Origin: Vibrio furnissii CIP 102972
GTDB lineage: Bacteria > Pseudomonadota > Gammaproteobacteria > Enterobacterales > Vibrionaceae
NCBI RefSeq assembly: GCF_000176175.1
Contig: NZ_ACZP01000014.1
Coordinates: forward strand, 1,178,001-1,242,000
Reading direction: 5' to 3'
DNA: 64,000 bases
Shown: positions 63,560-64,000 of the stretch, piece after piece
Layout: each line of letters opens with the position of its first letter
Position numbering within the stretch: position 1 is the first letter of the stretch
Made by a program: the position numbers and the translations under genes
The notes under the pieces: model-generated
Database searches by the model: none
What the model saw: the letters and a program-made list of their open reading frames with translations, nothing else
What the model was told of the DNA's origin: nothing

Positions 63560-64000
63560 ATGAAAGGATTGAAGAAAGTCGGTCAGTGGGCATTGGTGGC
63601 AACCCTGTTTGCCGGGGTAACCGCGTGTGGTCAACAGGATCAAGCGGAGATCAAAGTCGGTGCCACAGTTGGTCCGCATGCCCAAGTGGTGGAAGCGGTT
63701 GCCAAAGAAGCGGCGAAGCAAGGTTTAAAGGTCAAAGTGGTGGAGTTTTCCGACTACATTACGCCGAACGCGGCGTTGGAAGATGGCAGCATCGATATCA
63801 ACAGCTACCAACATCAACCGTTTTTGACCAACTACAACAGCAGCCACGATTCGCATTTGGTGTCGATTGGTGAATCGATTCTGATGCGTATGGGTGTGTA
63901 CTCAAACAAATACCACGCGATTGAAGATTTGCCAGACGGCGCGCGCATCGCGATTCCAAACGATCCCACCAACGGCGGCCGCGGCTTGTTGCTGTTTGCT
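63560..64000 (+). CDS. metQ: methionine ABC transporter substrate-binding lipoprotein (partial)
   Basis: The N-terminal 147 residues of MetQ/NlpA are present. They include the lipoprotein signal with lipobox VTAC (Cys23), then EIKVGATVGPHAQVVEAVAKEA, VEFSDYITPNAALEDGSIDINSYQHQPFL and IAIPNDPTNGGRGLLLF, all family hallmarks. The gene continues beyond the window end. metN and metI, which normally precede metQ, are not upstream here, so this looks like a detached metQ. The upstream MetJ boxes support methionine-responsive control. Confidence 0.93.
   Translation, partial: MKGLKKVGQWALVATLFAGVTACGQQDQAEIKVGATVGPHAQVVEAVAKEAAKQGLKVKVVEFSDYITPNAALEDGSIDINSYQHQPFLTNYNSSHDSHLVSIGESILMRMGVYSNKYHAIEDLPDGARIAIPNDPTNGGRGLLLFA

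Noticed and set aside
1..64000. CRISPR array, prophage or insertion sequence
   Set aside because: No regularly spaced direct repeats, integrase, transposase or phage structural genes are visible. The repeats found are short tandem arrays and one ERIC element.

Overview
The window looks like a Vibrio chromosome segment, probably of the V. furnissii/V. fluvialis type. It has about 50 percent GC, dense gene packing, vibrio-style families (RavA/ViaA, LiuR-controlled leucine/valine catabolism, AhpC/AhpF, a PBPRA1643-type SEC-C protein, many LysR/AraC regulators and a chemoreceptor) and an ERIC element. The species is inferred from protein character only. There is no phage, plasmid, IS or CRISPR array.

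Layout. 0.4-3.6 kb: ravA-viaA (MoxR ATPase plus VWA protein). 3.7 kb: a lone tRNA-Cys, then a decayed 15-bp tandem repeat. 4.1-8.5 kb: a siderophore-uptake unit (periplasmic esterase, TonB receptor, Fur-like box, divergent AraC regulator). 8.6-10.6 kb: a split energy-taxis receptor (PAS protein plus PAS-less MCP with a C-terminal CZB domain). 10.7-12.8 kb: a CHAD protein and an exported ParB-fold protein. 12.8-21.8 kb: small accessory genes (LysR/EamA pair, SRPBCC, LysR, old yellow enzyme, YdcZ-type transporter, metallo-hydrolase, GlxA-type regulator, GFA protein, histidine phosphatase). 22-28 kb: HD-GYP phosphodiesterase, YiaY-type iron alcohol dehydrogenase with an AraC regulator, a COG0402 amidohydrolase and a small outer-membrane barrel. 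28.1-30.7 kb: ahpF and ahpC with a clear OxyR site. 30.8-31.5 kb: a GNAT gene whose 3' end lies in an ERIC element.

31.6-47.2 kb is a branched-chain amino acid and acyl-CoA block. The minus-strand arm is liuR-liuA-liuB-liuC-mvaB (leucine). The plus-strand arm is thiolase-mmsA-acyl-CoA dehydrogenase-enoyl-CoA hydratase-HIB-CoA hydrolase-mmsB-SDR (valine/isoleucine), followed by a CoA-transferase and an acetoacetyl-CoA-reductase-like SDR. Two LiuR-type palindromes lie between the arms. The gene for the biotin-carrying subunit of methylcrotonyl-CoA carboxylase (liuD), expected between liuC and mvaB, is absent.

47.5-53.1 kb matches the uncharacterised E. coli yegTUV/yegW set (nucleoside-type permease, ADP-ribosylglycohydrolase, PfkB kinase, GntR regulator) with an additional OxlT-like transporter inserted. 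53.1-54.6 kb: a lipoprotein and a SEC-C protein. 54.8-61.0 kb: a TRAP transporter divergent from a translationally coupled Cache histidine kinase, NarL-type regulator and LysR regulator. 61.1-64 kb: a class I glutamine amidotransferase, a second iron alcohol dehydrogenase, and the start of metQ behind a MetJ-type operator.
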